A stretch of 27,545 nucleotides of DNA from Chara braunii (taxonomy: Eukaryota; Streptophyta; Charophyceae; Charales; Characeae), in the NCBI GenBank assembly GCA_003427395.1, contig BFEA01001120.1, forward strand, positions 3,817 to 31,361, written 5' to 3'. Positions 1 through 9,881 of the stretch are shown piece by piece (position 1 is the first letter of the stretch; every line of letters starts with the position of its first letter). The notes beneath the pieces were generated by a model that saw only the letters and a list, made by a program, of their open reading frames with translations, made no database searches and was not told where the DNA came from. The translations under genes were made by a program, and so were the position numbers.

Positions 1-60
<60 letters not shown>
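1..60. repeat. (GA)n microsatellite
   Basis: Thirty perfect GA dinucleotides run from the window edge, so the true left end is not visible. No gene is attached to it. Confidence 0.97.
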
Positions 61-62
<2 letters not shown>

Positions 63-383
63 ACACCATAACAACAGTCGGAGACGAAAGAATTGAGGGG
101 CAACACTTTAACAAAAAGGAAAGTGCTTTCTGCACTATCGAAATTCAAATTCAATTCATTGAATGACGGGATTACCCGTCTCGTACAACGTCAGAGTAAA
201 CACACACAAAGTCGGCCGACTGATGCACCCAACCGGTGTAATACAACACTACAAAGACCACCAACGACCGCAATCGATGAGGACAACTTGCCAACGAAGC
301 CGACTACAACGGAAAGCCTCCAACTATCCACCGACTACTAAATTCCAGGGAGCAAGTGCTACACAACACAATGCCAACGAAGT
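61..383. other. Intergenic, 3' flank of the trihelix gene
   Basis: I see no convincing gene here. Short open frames on the plus strand are Thr/Pro-rich without domains. On the minus strand this is the 3' flank of the trihelix gene. No canonical AATAAA stands out close to its stop codon. Confidence 0.5.
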
Positions 384-1481
384 CTATTGCTCGCGAATAG
401 CCTTTGCTATTTCCAACAACGCATGGCACATGAGTTTGCTGACTTCATTGGACGCGGCGTAGTGCGTCTTCTGCACCTGTACTTCAGCTTCTAATGCCTC
501 ACATTGTCGTAGCTGAATGCTGCATTGCCGCTTGTTGGCACTCTCCATCGTGGCCGCCATCAACGCACCGTGCTTGTCCATGCACTCCATCATTGCTTCG
601 AACGTCTGCTGCCGCGTGCTCTTCCTCTTTCCGAAACCATGGGGGCTGCCCGACGTCTGGGAGGAACCATGAGTCGATCCCTCGTCCTCATCTTCCCCCC
701 CCGCACCGGCGTCGGCATCACCAACTGCTTGAGGATCAGCAGTTGTCGTCGACGGCAAACGCACACCGCCGCGGGCACCAGTGTCGGCAACGTTTTTGGG
801 GTTGATGGTTTCGTTGGAACCGCTGGACCCTTCAATCTCGCCGTAAACGGCGAGGTCCATGTCGAAATTGAAGCCGTGTCTCGCCCTCTCCTTGCCGTTC
901 AACTGGAAGAAGTCGATTCCCCCGGACGACGATTGAAAATGATGAACTTTCTTGAATTGCTGCATGAGGTTGTCCCACTTCTTCCCACATTTCTCCGGCT
1001 TCCTGTCGACACCCACATTCTTCAATCTTCTGGCGACGTCATTCCATTTCCACTCCCTCGGCTTCATTCGGGCATAGGCATGCCCCATCCCCTGCAAGTG
1101 CGCATCCTGATCGCGTTTCGCCCGTATGAGCGCGATGATATGTTCGACACTCCAAAAGTTTCGCTTCTCCTCTCCGTCGTTCGCCTTTGCTTGCGCTTTC
1201 TTCGGCCGCCCATGACCGTTCCCGCTGGTCGCCTTCGTCTTGCCGCCCTTCCACCCCCCGTTGCTGTTCTGCGATGGCGAGGCGTAACCGCCATTCCCGT
1301 CTCCTGCCTCTCCTGCGCCATCGTTGTCGTCGTCTTCGGACGGAAGCCCCGCATGTGGCTCCTCAACTTCTTCCGCCTGCCTGTCCATCCTCAGCCGCTC
1401 CACCCCCCGCCTGGTTGCTTCCTCTCGCCCCTCCCTGATCTTCCGTCGCTCCTCCGCCACACTAACCTCCCGTCGAGGTCG
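384..1481 (-). CDS. Trihelix / Myb-SANT-like DNA-binding protein (C-terminal, main open frame)
   Basis: Likely a nuclear DNA-binding protein. Counting from a GTG at 1458-1460 there are 358 residues, ending at a TAG. Seen in order: an acidic stretch (about 41-55); a Gly/Lys-rich basic segment (69-100) that could be a nuclear localisation signal; a trihelix domain (about 101-175); and a C-terminal Gln/Glu/Lys-rich helix-forming region (about 280-358) that could be a coiled coil. The trihelix has three spaced tryptophans, W103 (FWS), W139 (WND) and W162 (KKWDNLMQQF), followed by a possible fourth helix near 198-209 (FNFDMDLAVY). This matches plant trihelix factors (Pfam Myb_DNA-bind_4). No ATG lies between the upstream TGA (1482-1484) and the domain, and the same frame stays open beyond that TGA. 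The real start is therefore probably the ATG at 2225, with the TGA a disabling mutation, an intron artefact or a sequencing error. The alternative is the Myb-like companion ORF of a Harbinger-type transposon, but no transposase is seen nearby. Codon composition is GC-rich, unlike the LINEs to the right. Confidence 0.72.
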   Translation of the reverse strand, partial: RPRREVSVAEERRKIREGREEATRRGVERLRMDRQAEEVEEPHAGLPSEDDDNDGAGEAGDGNGGYASPSQNSNGGWKGGKTKATSGNGHGRPKKAQAKANDGEEKRNFWSVEHIIALIRAKRDQDAHLQGMGHAYARMKPREWKWNDVARRLKNVGVDRKPEKCGKKWDNLMQQFKKVHHFQSSSGGIDFFQLNGKERARHGFNFDMDLAVYGEIEGSSGSNETINPKNVADTGARGGVRLPSTTTADPQAVGDADAGAGGEDEDEGSTHGSSQTSGSPHGFGKRKSTRQQTFEAMMECMDKHGALMAATMESANKRQCSIQLRQCEALEAEVQVQKTHYAASNEVSKLMCHALLEIAKAIREQ

Positions 1482-2225
1482 TCAACGACGTCGTCCAAGT
1501 ACCCCCCCTCCCTCCTCGACAATGCGACGTCGACGTCCCAGGTTGGACGCAGCACACAACGGAGCCGGGGACTGCATAAACGACGGACGACCGTGCGTGC
1601 TCCTGGAGATGGAAGTCGCTCGTCCTTGCCACTGTTGCGCGCCTGCGGATTTCAATGATCGGTCCACAGCAGTTAACTGCCCGCCGTCGTCGCCGACATG
1701 GGGATTGACGATCACTGTGCGCGTCTGGCTTCCACACCTCCCTGTAGACAGACCGGAAGACACGTTCGATCCGCCATGCCCTTCTTCCCCGTCGAGACCC
1801 GGCGCCAGCAGTTCAGTGAAGGACTGGCTGTGCACGCCGCCACTGCCGCCGCACAGCTCCGTCCAAGACCATTCCTGCGTAGAACCACTACCCAACGGAA
1901 CAGTGCGTGCCCGTCCCTCCCTCTCCTCCTCATCAGATGAGTCAAGGAGGGGTTGCAAATGCGGCGGCAGTGATGAATTACCGACCCCCAACGACAACCT
2001 GCAAGCCGGTGAAGAACTCCCAACGGCACACCTGCTCACAACCTGCTCCCCTCCTCCCCTGGGGGATCCCTGTCCACTATCCGTCCTAACGGCCTTCATC
2101 GACGAAGTTCGTCTGCGTTGACGCCGCGGCGCGCTCCCGACGAAACACACGTGCAACACTACGACGACGACCAGTAGGAAGATGGCGAGAAGCAGCAGCG
2201 GGAGCTTGCGAAAGCTGTCAGCCAT
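1482..2225 (-). CDS. In-frame upstream part of the trihelix gene (N-terminal region, hydrophobic leader)
   Basis: A 247-residue open frame starts at an ATG (2223-2225) and ends at TGA 1482-1484. It lies in exactly the same frame as the trihelix frame, with only seven codons between that TGA and the GTG at 1460. Residues about 8-31 are strongly hydrophobic (Leu/Val-rich) and are followed by a basic cluster (RRQRRR), as in a signal anchor. The rest is Ser/Gly-rich with an acidic patch (SSDEEEREG) and several FTELL/ELCGG-type short motifs, and has no recognised domain. The TGA sits in a run of CGT/CGA arginine codons, so a single CpG C-to-T change from CGA would explain it. I infer one gene of 613 codons plus stop broken at one position. 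A separate small gene, or a spliced gene whose intron removes the stop, remains possible. Confidence 0.5.
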   Translation of the reverse strand: MADSFRKLPLLLLAIFLLVVVVVLHVCFVGSAPRRQRRRTSSMKAVRTDSGQGSPRGGGEQVVSRCAVGSSSPACRLSLGVGNSSLPPHLQPLLDSSDEEEREGRARTVPLGSGSTQEWSWTELCGGSGGVHSQSFTELLAPGLDGEEGHGGSNVSSGLSTGRCGSQTRTVIVNPHVGDDGGQLTAVDRSLKSAGAQQWQGRATSISRSTHGRPSFMQSPAPLCAASNLGRRRRIVEEGGGVLGRRR

Positions 2226-2656
2226 GCGACGGACGACGGCAATGGCACCAGACGGAAGAGAACACGGCCGACAACGTAACTGCGACGTCCTGCACACGGT
2301 GACACGCGCTTGGCGACAAACGGAAGCCGTCGTCTTCTGGACGCGCTGTGCCGCCTAAAATATTCGCATTTGCCGACCGTTGGCCGGTTTCCCGCCACGG
2401 CTGAAGCCCAACCCCGAGTTGCAACGCGGTGTGCACCTTGGGGATGCTACCGGCCCGCTAACGGTTACCGTTGGCGTGGACATCGGGCCTCTTGAACGTT
2501 GGTGACCCAACATGTCCGTGCGCAAGTCGCTCGGACCACCGATGGACCAGACGCCGCCGACAAAAGAAGTCGACTGAGGTGCCGTCGAAGAGCGGGTTCT
2601 TCCCGATGGGGGAGCTCCGAGGATCCTACCGGAGGTTCCTTGGGGAAAATTGAAAA
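2226..2656. other. Intergenic between trihelix gene and LINE L-A
   Basis: This is the upstream flank of the minus-strand gene. A TATA-like, A/T-rich patch on the minus strand lies around 2356-2365, about 130 bp before the ATG at 2225. It is only a weak core-promoter candidate. From about 2630 there are repeated GAGGAATCCC-type words, probably degraded 5' sequence of the LINE. The exact 5' junction of L-A cannot be placed and no target-site duplication was found. Confidence 0.35.
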
Positions 2657-4066
2657 TTGTCTGTGCCTCGAGGAATCCCCGAGGAATCCCTGAGGAAATG
2701 TTTTCACATTTTTTTTCTTTCTTTCCCCGAGGACAAGTGGAACGACGATTTCCTTGGGGGATTTCGGCGCCCGAGGAGTGTCGAGCGAGCCCCTAAAAAA
2801 TTGAAATTTAGGTCGCCACAAGGATGGCACGACGTGGAAGTGGCCACTCAGGATACTCCTTGGTGTCATGATTGCCGTTGGTATGGCCATCGGTCCGGAG
2901 CTTTGAACTGTCCCAACAGAAAATCGAGAGGAGCCTCCTCCTCTACCTCTTCATCGCCTATGTCGTCAACTGGACCTACAGTCACTGCTTCGATTACACG
3001 GGGGGTTACACTAACCACGACAACAACGACTGCCACAACGGGGTTAGTGTCAACCCAGATGACTGTGTCCGAGTTGGGACAATCTTTGGGGGTAGGTGTG
3101 AGTCAGTCAGTCACACTCTCTTCTACGACACCTGTGACTTCGACAGGGTTGTTTGTGTCCACTTCTGTGACCTCGACAGGCTTGTCTGTGTCCATGCCTA
3201 TGACCTCGACAGGTTCGCCAGAGTCTATTATAGTCACGACAACATCAATACAGATGCAGAATGATGGGGGTGTTAGTGCACAGCAGGTTCCCCTGACACG
3301 GTATCCGGGGTCAGAGGAGCAGATGCCGCTGGCAAAAGGTCTGCCGTTGGTCCACAGACAGAAAATACTGACAGGTGGCCCAAAAACTTCCCCTTTCAAA
3401 CCATGTCAACGCGATGGATCTAAATCGAGTGAGAAAAATGTTTCGTGGGCAGATCAGATGGATCTGCATGAAGAGCAGCAGGGGGATCTGGGTAAGGGTA
3501 AACTTATTGATGAGACAGAGGGCCAACCGCAATGGGCGGATACTTATCCGGGTTCCATTCAAGATGCGTTGGCTGCTGGCCAACCATGGGTCGTTGTTAC
3601 GTTGGTTTTTTCGGCTGTCGATGGTGACCTTCAACTTATGGCTGCCTATTCGCAACAAGGACATCTGTTCTTGCCGCATTTCGAATTGCAATCGGAGCCT
3701 ACCGAGCACGCTGTGTTGACTGAAATCCGAAAATGGTTGCAGCCTGCATATAAGGTCCGCTCATACCCAGCGATGGACTGGGTGCGGTTGACACCAAGGA
3801 ATGCTAGAACTGATATACTTTGCTTTCCGTTTGTGGACGCTATTGTCAACCCAGATGGGAAAGATTCGTCTGCCTTGACAGATCTTAGATGGATTTCTCT
3901 GCAATTGCTCAAAAACCCGGCGGGACAGAGGACTGTGGACACACGCATTTATGACGGTTGGAATGCAGCGTTGCTTTCCCAAGTGGACTCTCATGTCCCT
4001 TGGCATAAAAGCATCTTCTCAAACCAGTTCCTGTTGCTCAAATGTGCAGATTGGCTCCCAGAGTAA
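2657..4066 (+). CDS. L-A ORF1: zinc-knuckle nucleic-acid-binding protein (5' end incomplete)
   Basis: The frame is open for 469 codons to TAA 4064-4066. ORF1 proteins of L1 elements bind LINE RNA. Seen in order: a segment ending in FRSPQGW that resembles the end of the plant L1 ORF1 N-terminal domain; a CCHC knuckle at 2864-2911 with spacing CX2CX4HX6C; a Ser/Thr-rich linker with a 33-bp repeat (3131-3215); a short KILTGGPK motif; and a C-terminal block (about 3541-4063) beginning PGSIQDALAAGQPW and ending LLLKCADW. That block is strongly conserved in L-B (PGSLPEALAAGQPW). No ATG precedes the knuckle in this frame; position 2657 is a TTG. The stop is followed by six bases and then the ORF2 ATG in the same frame. 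I do not recognise the C-terminal block as a named domain. Confidence 0.75.
   Translation: MSVPRGIPEESLRKCFHIFFLSFPEDKWNDDFLGGFRRPRSVERAPKKLKFRSPQGWHDVEVATQDTPWCHDCRWYGHRSGALNCPNRKSRGASSSTSSSPMSSTGPTVTASITRGVTLTTTTTTATTGLVSTQMTVSELGQSLGVGVSQSVTLSSTTPVTSTGLFVSTSVTSTGLSVSMPMTSTGSPESIIVTTTSIQMQNDGGVSAQQVPLTRYPGSEEQMPLAKGLPLVHRQKILTGGPKTSPFKPCQRDGSKSSEKNVSWADQMDLHEEQQGDLGKGKLIDETEGQPQWADTYPGSIQDALAAGQPWVVVTLVFSAVDGDLQLMAAYSQQGHLFLPHFELQSEPTEHAVLTEIRKWLQPAYKVRSYPAMDWVRLTPRNARTDILCFPFVDAIVNPDGKDSSALTDLRWISLQLLKNPAGQRTVDTRIYDGWNAALLSQVDSHVPWHKSIFSNQFLLLKCADWLPE
3131..3215 (+). repeat. 33-bp minisatellite inside L-A ORF1
   Basis: Just over two and a half copies of a 33-bp unit begin at 3131, 3164 and 3197, each containing TGAC(T/C)TCGACAGG. 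They encode repeats of the form VTSTGL-SVS in the Ser/Thr-rich linker. The length is a multiple of three, so repeat-number change keeps the frame. Confidence 0.85.
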
Positions 4067-4072
4067 ATTGGG

Positions 4073-7000
4073 ATGGATTCGATTCGACTGATATCTTGGA
4101 ATGTTCGGGGATTGGGGTCGAGACGGGTGGCGATTAAACGATCGCTGATCAAGACATTGGCTCGTAACAAAGGGGTGCACATAGTACTTTTGCAAGAAAC
4201 AAAGTTGAATGACGAAGCTATCACTGAACAATGGGGTTGGTGGCTGGGCCAGCAATTCTGGGCCCCGACCAGAGGCACTCGTGGTGGAGTAGCCATCATT
4301 TTTTCCATAACTGCACCGTTCCAAATTACTGATTATAGATGCGATCCGTTTGGTCGATGGCTGTGGGTTCGATTCGATGTGTTTCAAGAACAATGGGCCG
4401 TCTTTAATATCTATGCCCCTACCTCTCAACTAGAACGGATTGATCTCTTTAAATATCTGCCATGGTTGATTTCGGATGTGGATAAACTAATTTTGGGTGG
4501 AGATTGGAACACAACACTAGTTCCGGGGATGGACTCATTACGAGTGGGACCTGTAGGACCAGATGCTTTGCAATTGATGGACTTTGTTTCCCTGAATGAG
4601 TTTTCTGATTTGTTTCGATTGTTGCAACCTTCCGACCGAGGCTTTACCTTCTTTGCAGCAGGGGCAGCTCAACAGCAATATATACCCCGAAGTCGATTGG
4701 ATCTTTTTTTCGCCTCAGATGTGCTGATCTTGTCTAGATGTTTTGTAATGCCGTATATAGGATCGGATCATCAACCTTTGTTTTTGGAGTTCTTTGTTCG
4801 TACTTTTGTCAGGGTAGGTCATGATAGGAAATCGTTACCGGAATGGGTGGTGCGCACTCAACAATTTGCACAATTCATGTACGATTTTTGGCCAAAATGA
4901 CGTACCTCCAAGTACCTGTTTCCCTCTGAGGCAGACTGGTACATGGGAGGGCAGCGAGTTGTGCTACAGCGAGGACTGTTAATCAAACAAATGATTTTGA
5001 CTAATAGCCGCACTGATCTTCAAAGAATCAATGACGACATGCAAGATCTTATGCAAATGACATCAAGCTCGTGTGTTGATGAACGCACTTTCATGAATAG
5101 AATGGACTACTTACAACAACGCTGGACTTTTCAAGTACAGCCGGCTATGAAGATTGTAACCCACAATAAACGAGTGTGTTGGTTAGTTAAAGGAGATCGG
5201 ATGACGACCTCATTCTTTGCTAGTCATCGCCCGCCACCTCAGTCACGTTTGATCCTGGCTATGCAACACCCGTTTGATGAACATGCACCTTTGGCAACGG
5301 ATACTCAATCGATTATAATTAACATATCATTATTCTACGAGAATCTGTTAGCATCGCAGACGCAATACACCGAACAACAGTTACTTCATCAATCTCATGA
5401 TGAAATTTGGGCTAAAGTTGATAAGAAACTAAACGCGACTCAACTGCAAAACATGGAGGCAGATATCACGATGCAAGAGCTGACTGATGCGCTTAGATCT
5501 TTAGCTCTGCACAAAACACCTGGGTTAGATGGGTTGCCTGCACAATTTTTCCGGAACTTTTCGCTACATTTGCTACCAGAACTGTTAATTGTTTGTCAGA
5601 CTGTTTGAAACGGGCCAGAGTTTCCACCTCAAGTGCTCCAAGGGATAATTACATTCTCGCATAAGAAAGGAGCTGTTTCATACATAAGAAATTATAGACC
5701 GATCACACTGATGCCTGCACTTTATAAAATTTTTGCTAAAATTCTCTCAGCGAGGCTTCAAAATGTGCTCCCCCATCTGATTCACCCTACTCAAATAGGG
5801 TTTGTCCCTGGGAGACAGATACTTCATAATGTGATAATTGTGGAACAGTTGTTGGAACAGGCCTTGCGAGAGGGCGATTGTTTGGCTATTGTCTTGCTCG
5901 ACTTAGAGAAAGCATACGATCGGGTAGGCTGGGAATTCTTGCAAGCGGTATTGACAGCTTTTGGATTTGGGCCTAAATTCAAACATGCAATCTCATCTCT
6001 TCTCCTCAATGCAACCTCGCAACTCTGTGTCAATGGAGTGTTATCGAACCCCATTCACCTTACTCGGTCGGTGAGACAAGGCTGCCCTGTTGCACCGTAC
6101 TTGTACATATTGTATGTAGAAATTATGCACATTTTGATTAGGACTAATCCTGATATTCTGGGAGTGATATTGCCTTCGGGAATTGTCTGATAATGCTTTC
6201 TTTGCCTTGAGATACACAATTCAAACTTTCTGCCAACTATCACAAGCGGCGGTGAACTGATCCAAGTCTTCAGTATTGGTGCCGCCCACAATGCAACCAC
6301 CACATCATTGGGGCCTTCGAGTTGTCATCTCATCACAACATGAACGTTTGTTGGGACACTGCACCTCATTTGACCCACAGCAGATGAGTGACTCTACACA
6401 ATCTGTTACTCAATTACGTGCAGCAATTTTGCCATGGGTTCAACATAAAGGTACAAGCTTGTTTGGGAGGGCGATAGTCATTAACAATGCAGTTTTGTCC
6501 ACATTGTGGTACAGGCGTTCTGTTTTCCAATATGACTCCTTCCCTTCAGATGATTAGGCACCTGGTGTCACACTACTTATGGAAAGAAGAGATGAATGAT
6601 GATAAATTTTTGCCTAAAGTAGCTTGGCAGACAGTGGTGCAACCAAAACGTTGTGGAGGTCTTTCGATTTTGGACCCGGAAAGCCAGATCACCGCCTTGC
6701 TGGCAAGATGGGTGCCATGGGCGATTCTGGAATCACCGCATTCACCGTGGAGACAACTGGCGAAATTCACTTTTTTTTCTTCTATGGATTGGTCTGAACT
6801 GTGCTGCTTTTGGTTAACTTTTCTTATTCCGGAATATCTCCGGAAGCAAATGCCGTCGGGAGTGTGGACTGGTATTTTGAAGGCATGGAGAGCAGTCTGT
6901 CCTCGGTTGCAACCCCCTCAGATGATATTTGAGCGCCTGCTTACACAACCCTTGTTTAACAACCCCTGGATTTTGATTGATCTGGGACAGTCTTTTGCAT

Positions 7001-8274
7001 GTTTCAGTCCTGGCCAATTTGGGAATGCATGGATGGGTAGAGGAATCGAAACTCTCTCCGATTTGTGGGACATTCATTCAGCAGATTGGAAAACATTTGA
7101 ATCGCTGGCACCTGCTTTGACCGGTTTGTGGCATCAACAGCAACACCTTCAACAATTGCAGAATGCGGTACCACAGACTTGGGTGGATATTCTAAGGAAT
7201 GGCTCTCAAGTGGTTGATGGTATGTGGTATAAACAGGGAGGTGAGGTTATGCCCAGATTCGTTTGGAGAAAGGAAACGTATTCAGATGTGGCAGATATAC
7301 CTTATTCCTGTTGGGAAGTTCAAGGCGATGCTTACTCTTATGGGGAACCTCTTCGGTGTGTAGAAGAAGTGATTCCTTTACCCTCGCCGGAACAGATGCA
7401 GCCAGTGCGTGTGATGGAACACAACAACAGTTATCGACCGTTTTGTTTGCAGACTCATTGCTCACAGCTGCCGGTGGACCCGAGAGATTGGGCATGGCAA
7501 CACCCCCGGAATCCAGAGAAATAGGTTTTCCTACAAGAATATACTACAAAACTGGGTTATCAGATAGTAAGGCCACAGGTGGATGTTAATTGGATAGTGA
7601 CACGAAGGTGGATGGGGACTGGATGGATTGCAGACTCTCTACCAAGATTCGCACAAGCACTCCCTACTTTTTGGAAGCAACTTTTGGATTTGACTAACAA
7701 GAAACATGCCAGTCTGTTATGGTTAATGATGCACCTGGCCTTGCCAGTGGCCACCTGGTGTGCACGCAGGACTGCCAAAGCTACTCCTCTGTGCGTAATA
7801 TGTCCAGGGACTCGAATCGAAGACGTTCAACATTTTGTACTGCAGTGTGACCTCACCCGACCCTTCTGGGATTGGTGGCGACATTCCTCGGTTCCGGTTC
7901 CGGATGTGAGGAACAGATGGGACGATTGCTTTATACTTTGGGGGACTGCGTCTAGACGAACTCGACTTCTGGATCGCTATACTCACGCAGAAGAAACGAT
8001 CCGTGCGGCCATCCTTACTACTTTTTGGAATTGTCGTAATATGGCAGTCCGCAGGGGGGAACAGACAACCCCCCCCATGATCAGAGTTGAAGTCAAATAC
8101 AATATTAAACTGGCGATATCGGCAGATTGGGAATTTCGTGTACAGAACAAAGATTATACAGCTAAAGCGGTGAAATGGTTCTGCTCTAAATGGGGAGCCT
8201 TTCACGGATTGTGCAGTGTCAACATGCAGGAGGGGGGTTTTCCAGTATTGATTTTCTCGGACTTCTTTTTGTGA
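4073..8274 (+). pseudogene. L-A ORF2: APE endonuclease + reverse transcriptase polyprotein, broken
   Basis: The polyprotein normally nicks target DNA and primes reverse transcription there. The ATG at 4073 opens an endonuclease domain with all catalytic signatures present: N10 (SWNVRG), E42 (QETK), Y114 (NIYAP), D144/N146 (GGDWNT), D210 (SRLD) and D232/H233 (SDHQ). TGA 4898-4900 ends that frame. The same frame resumes through 5608, where TGA replaces a Trp that is intact as TGG in L-B (VWNG). It then runs to 6190 with RT motif A at 5900 (DLEKAYD) and motif B (RQGCPVAP). A deletion near 6183-6188 removes motif C (the Y/FADD box) and shifts from frame 2 to frame 3. A further Trp-to-TGA lies at 6258-6260. 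Frame 1 takes over near 6540, is interrupted by TAG 7522-7524, and runs to the TGA at 8274. The C-terminus holds a CX2CX9HX4C zinc finger (about 7790-7850) and ends FSDFFL, as in L-C (FSEFFL). Confidence 0.92.
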
Positions 8275-8724
8275 TTGCTTGTCAGACTGTATTATAATGT
8301 ACGATAAAATACTATAATGAATAGTGATTGGATGTCTGATGGTTTTAGTTTGTTAGTACAGGATACTTACTGTGGTCTATTGTTTTACAGCTAGTATACC
8401 AGATTTATTATACTTTGTGTGGTAGTGTAGATACTCTATGTTTCTGAAGTAGTCTGTCCTTTTTGACCTTAGTGGTCTTAGGCATATTTTGTTTGTCCTG
8501 TTCTCTTTTCTGTTATTAGGATGTTTAGTGGTAGATAGGGTACATTTAGTGGGTTTGATAAATTGGACATTGGTGTGTCCGGGGGGCAGGAGTCCCAAGC
8601 ACTGGCATAACTGTAGCAGGGGATGAGATCGGCCAGGAGTGTCTTTTTCAGCCCAGTGTGTTGCAGTATTCATGTAAGGGACGCCGGGCCCGTTTCCCGG
8701 TTTTAATAATAATAAGGGATGTTT
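8275..8724 (+). other. L-A 3' UTR
   Basis: About 450 bp of non-coding sequence lies between the ORF2 stop and the tail. It ends with the conserved hairpin (8678-8700) and an AATAATAATAAG stretch just before the poly(A). Confidence 0.8.
8678..8700 (+). promoter_or_regulatory. LINE 3'-end hairpin, copy 1 (L-A)
   Basis: GGGACG is followed by stem CCGGG (8684-8688), loop CCCGTTT and stem CCCGG (8696-8700). All five pairs are Watson-Crick. The tail starts 24 bases later. It is likely an RNA signal for template recognition by the RT; this is inferred from conservation in other copies here. Confidence 0.75.
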
Positions 8725-9265
8725 AAAAAAAAAAAAAAAAAAAAAAAAAGCAACAGTCAAAGTAAACCAAATCTAACAGCAAAGAAACACCTAATTTAAT
8801 AAAAAAAACAACAAAATCAAGCAAAAGCGATCTTACTTCCCACTTTCACTCGGTGCTCATTTCTACATAGTCCCAATATCCCAAGTGTCCTGAGTGCATT
8901 CCTAAGTCTACCTAAGTTTACCGGAAAACAAGGTCATTATTGTCCAACTATCTTTTTTTTTTTGTTTTTTTTTTTGTTGTCAATAGTATCTCCAAAGAGC
9001 AGCAAAACACTATACAAAAACGGCAGAAAAACTGCAATGTTGGTTGAATCCTCCTTCTCATCCCACATGTGCCGTGAAAACACTAGCTGTTCGTTCTCTG
9101 AGAAATGGGCCCAGTGGAACCGTGAAGGCCAGAAAGAAAGCAACGAGCTCCAAGCGCGCGTCGGTAATCTATTTCTAGTCTTTCTCCATTCAGCTGGAAT
9201 TAAATTCCAAACTGCATTCTTGAATGGATTACGCAAACGAGAAACCGACCAATAAGAACGATTAA

Positions 9266-9559
9266 TTAAAACCTGCGGTCCCTGCGAGCTATCCAGAGTA
9301 CCCGAAATCGAGTAATACGGAATTTATTTGCCATTGTTGCTCTTGGTGATTTGGACTGGGCTCCAAAAAGGACCGTTCTTTGTGTGCAGTAGGAAAAGTC
9401 TTTATATGCAGCAAACAATAGTCTACCAATCCAGTCCCAGAAGCCTCGGACGACCACACATTCCCAATTTCCCACTATAGCTGAGAAGAGTCCTCCAAGG
9501 ACAAGTGTGAGCAGGCATGGCATGTCCATGATACTTCCATTCCTCTTTCTGCACACCAT
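9266..9559 (-). CDS. Hypothetical small protein with two hydrophobic segments (weak)
   Basis: A 97-residue frame starts at an ATG (9557-9559) and ends at TAA. Residues about 13-32 and 35-52 are hydrophobic and Trp-rich, which could be membrane segments, and the rest is basic. I do not recognise the family. It may be one exon of a longer gene, a retrocopy, or chance. No splice or promoter evidence was found. The start overlaps the region just left of the inverted-repeat element. Confidence 0.2.
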   Translation of the reverse strand: MVCRKRNGSIMDMPCLLTLVLGGLFSAIVGNWECVVVRGFWDWIGRLLFAAYKDFSYCTQRTVLFGAQSKSPRATMANKFRITRFRVLWIARRDRRF

Positions 9560-9574
9560 ACTGCAGACTGTGGG

Positions 9575-9705
9575 TTAAACCACCAGTACCTACGACATTT
9601 TTCGTACCCCCTGGCCTCGAATGAATTTGGACCAGAGGTGCAGGCCGATTCGGGTACCGCGTTAACGGCCGCCCCAACAGGTAGGTACTGGTGGTTTAAC
9701 CAGTT
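9575..9705. mobile_element. Small inverted-repeat (MITE-like) element with possible TTAA target site
   Basis: Perfect 21-bp inverted repeats lie at 9573-9593 and 9681-9701. If the element proper is taken as ACCACCAGTACCTAC ... GTAGGTACTGGTGGT (9579-9699), it is flanked on both sides by TTAA (9575-9578 and 9700-9703 within the palindromic flanks), as for piggyBac-type insertions. TTAA is itself a palindrome, so it could simply be part of the repeat. There is no coding capacity. The repeat start resembles the one at 24360. Confidence 0.55.
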
Positions 9706-9797
9706 GTGCAGGTGAAGCCATTGGAGGCCTGCCAGTTTAACTTCTAGTGTATCCAATATTGAAGAAACTGTGTTCTTTTTTTGCAGTAGACTGTTGG

Positions 9798-9828
<31 letters not shown>

Positions 9829-9830
9829 TA
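9798..9830. repeat. (TTA)n microsatellite
   Basis: Eleven tandem TTA/ATT units lie immediately before the AACAGAACCTTATG repeat. Read on the minus strand, this is an (AAT)n tail after that repeat. Confidence 0.9.
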
Positions 9831-9879
9831 ACAGAACCTTATGGCTCTGGCTCCTTTCCATTCTGTGGCCACTGGCAAG

Positions 9880-9880
<1 letters not shown>
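9830..9880 (-). repeat. Short dispersed repeat, copy 1 (AACAGAACCTTATG...ACTGGCAAGT)
   Basis: This interval matches 17526-17597: AACAGAACCTTATG, CTCTG, CTCCTTT and terminal CACTGGCAAGT are shared, with a 21-bp length difference in the middle. On the minus strand it ends in (AAT)n, as the 3' end of a non-autonomous retroelement might. The strand is inferred from that tail only. Confidence 0.55.

Positions 9881-9881
<1 letters not shown>

Larger units (their letters stand above)
2657..8749 (+). mobile_element. LINE L-A, plant L1-type non-LTR retrotransposon, near full length, defective
   Basis: The order ORF1 (zinc knuckle), ORF2 (APE endonuclease, reverse transcriptase, CX2CX9HX4C finger), 3' UTR with hairpin, and 25-A tail (8725-8749) defines an L1-clade LINE of about 6.1 kb. 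The left boundary is approximate because the ORF1 frame is open from 2657 but has no ATG before the zinc knuckle, so the 5' end is degraded or truncated. ORF2 carries stops at 4898-4900, 5606-5608, 6258-6260 and 7522-7524, a deletion near 6185 and a frameshift near 6540. It cannot be autonomous. Sequence after the tail (GCAACAGTC...) has no clear match upstream, so the target duplication is unresolved. Confidence 0.93.
8750..9797. other. Unassigned interval between L-A and the polyT tract
   Basis: A/T-rich unique-looking sequence without LINE homology that I can recognise. It contains a weak minus-strand open frame (9266-9559) and an inverted-repeat element (9575-9699), listed separately. Open frames on both strands at 8937-9255 overlap each other and neither shows a domain. 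Confidence 0.4.

Noticed and set aside
525-2121. Long plus-strand open frames (377 and 265 codons) opposite the trihelix gene
   Set aside because: They are antisense shadows of a GC-rich coding region. Composition is Pro/Arg/Ser-rich with no domain, while the minus strand shows a clear trihelix.
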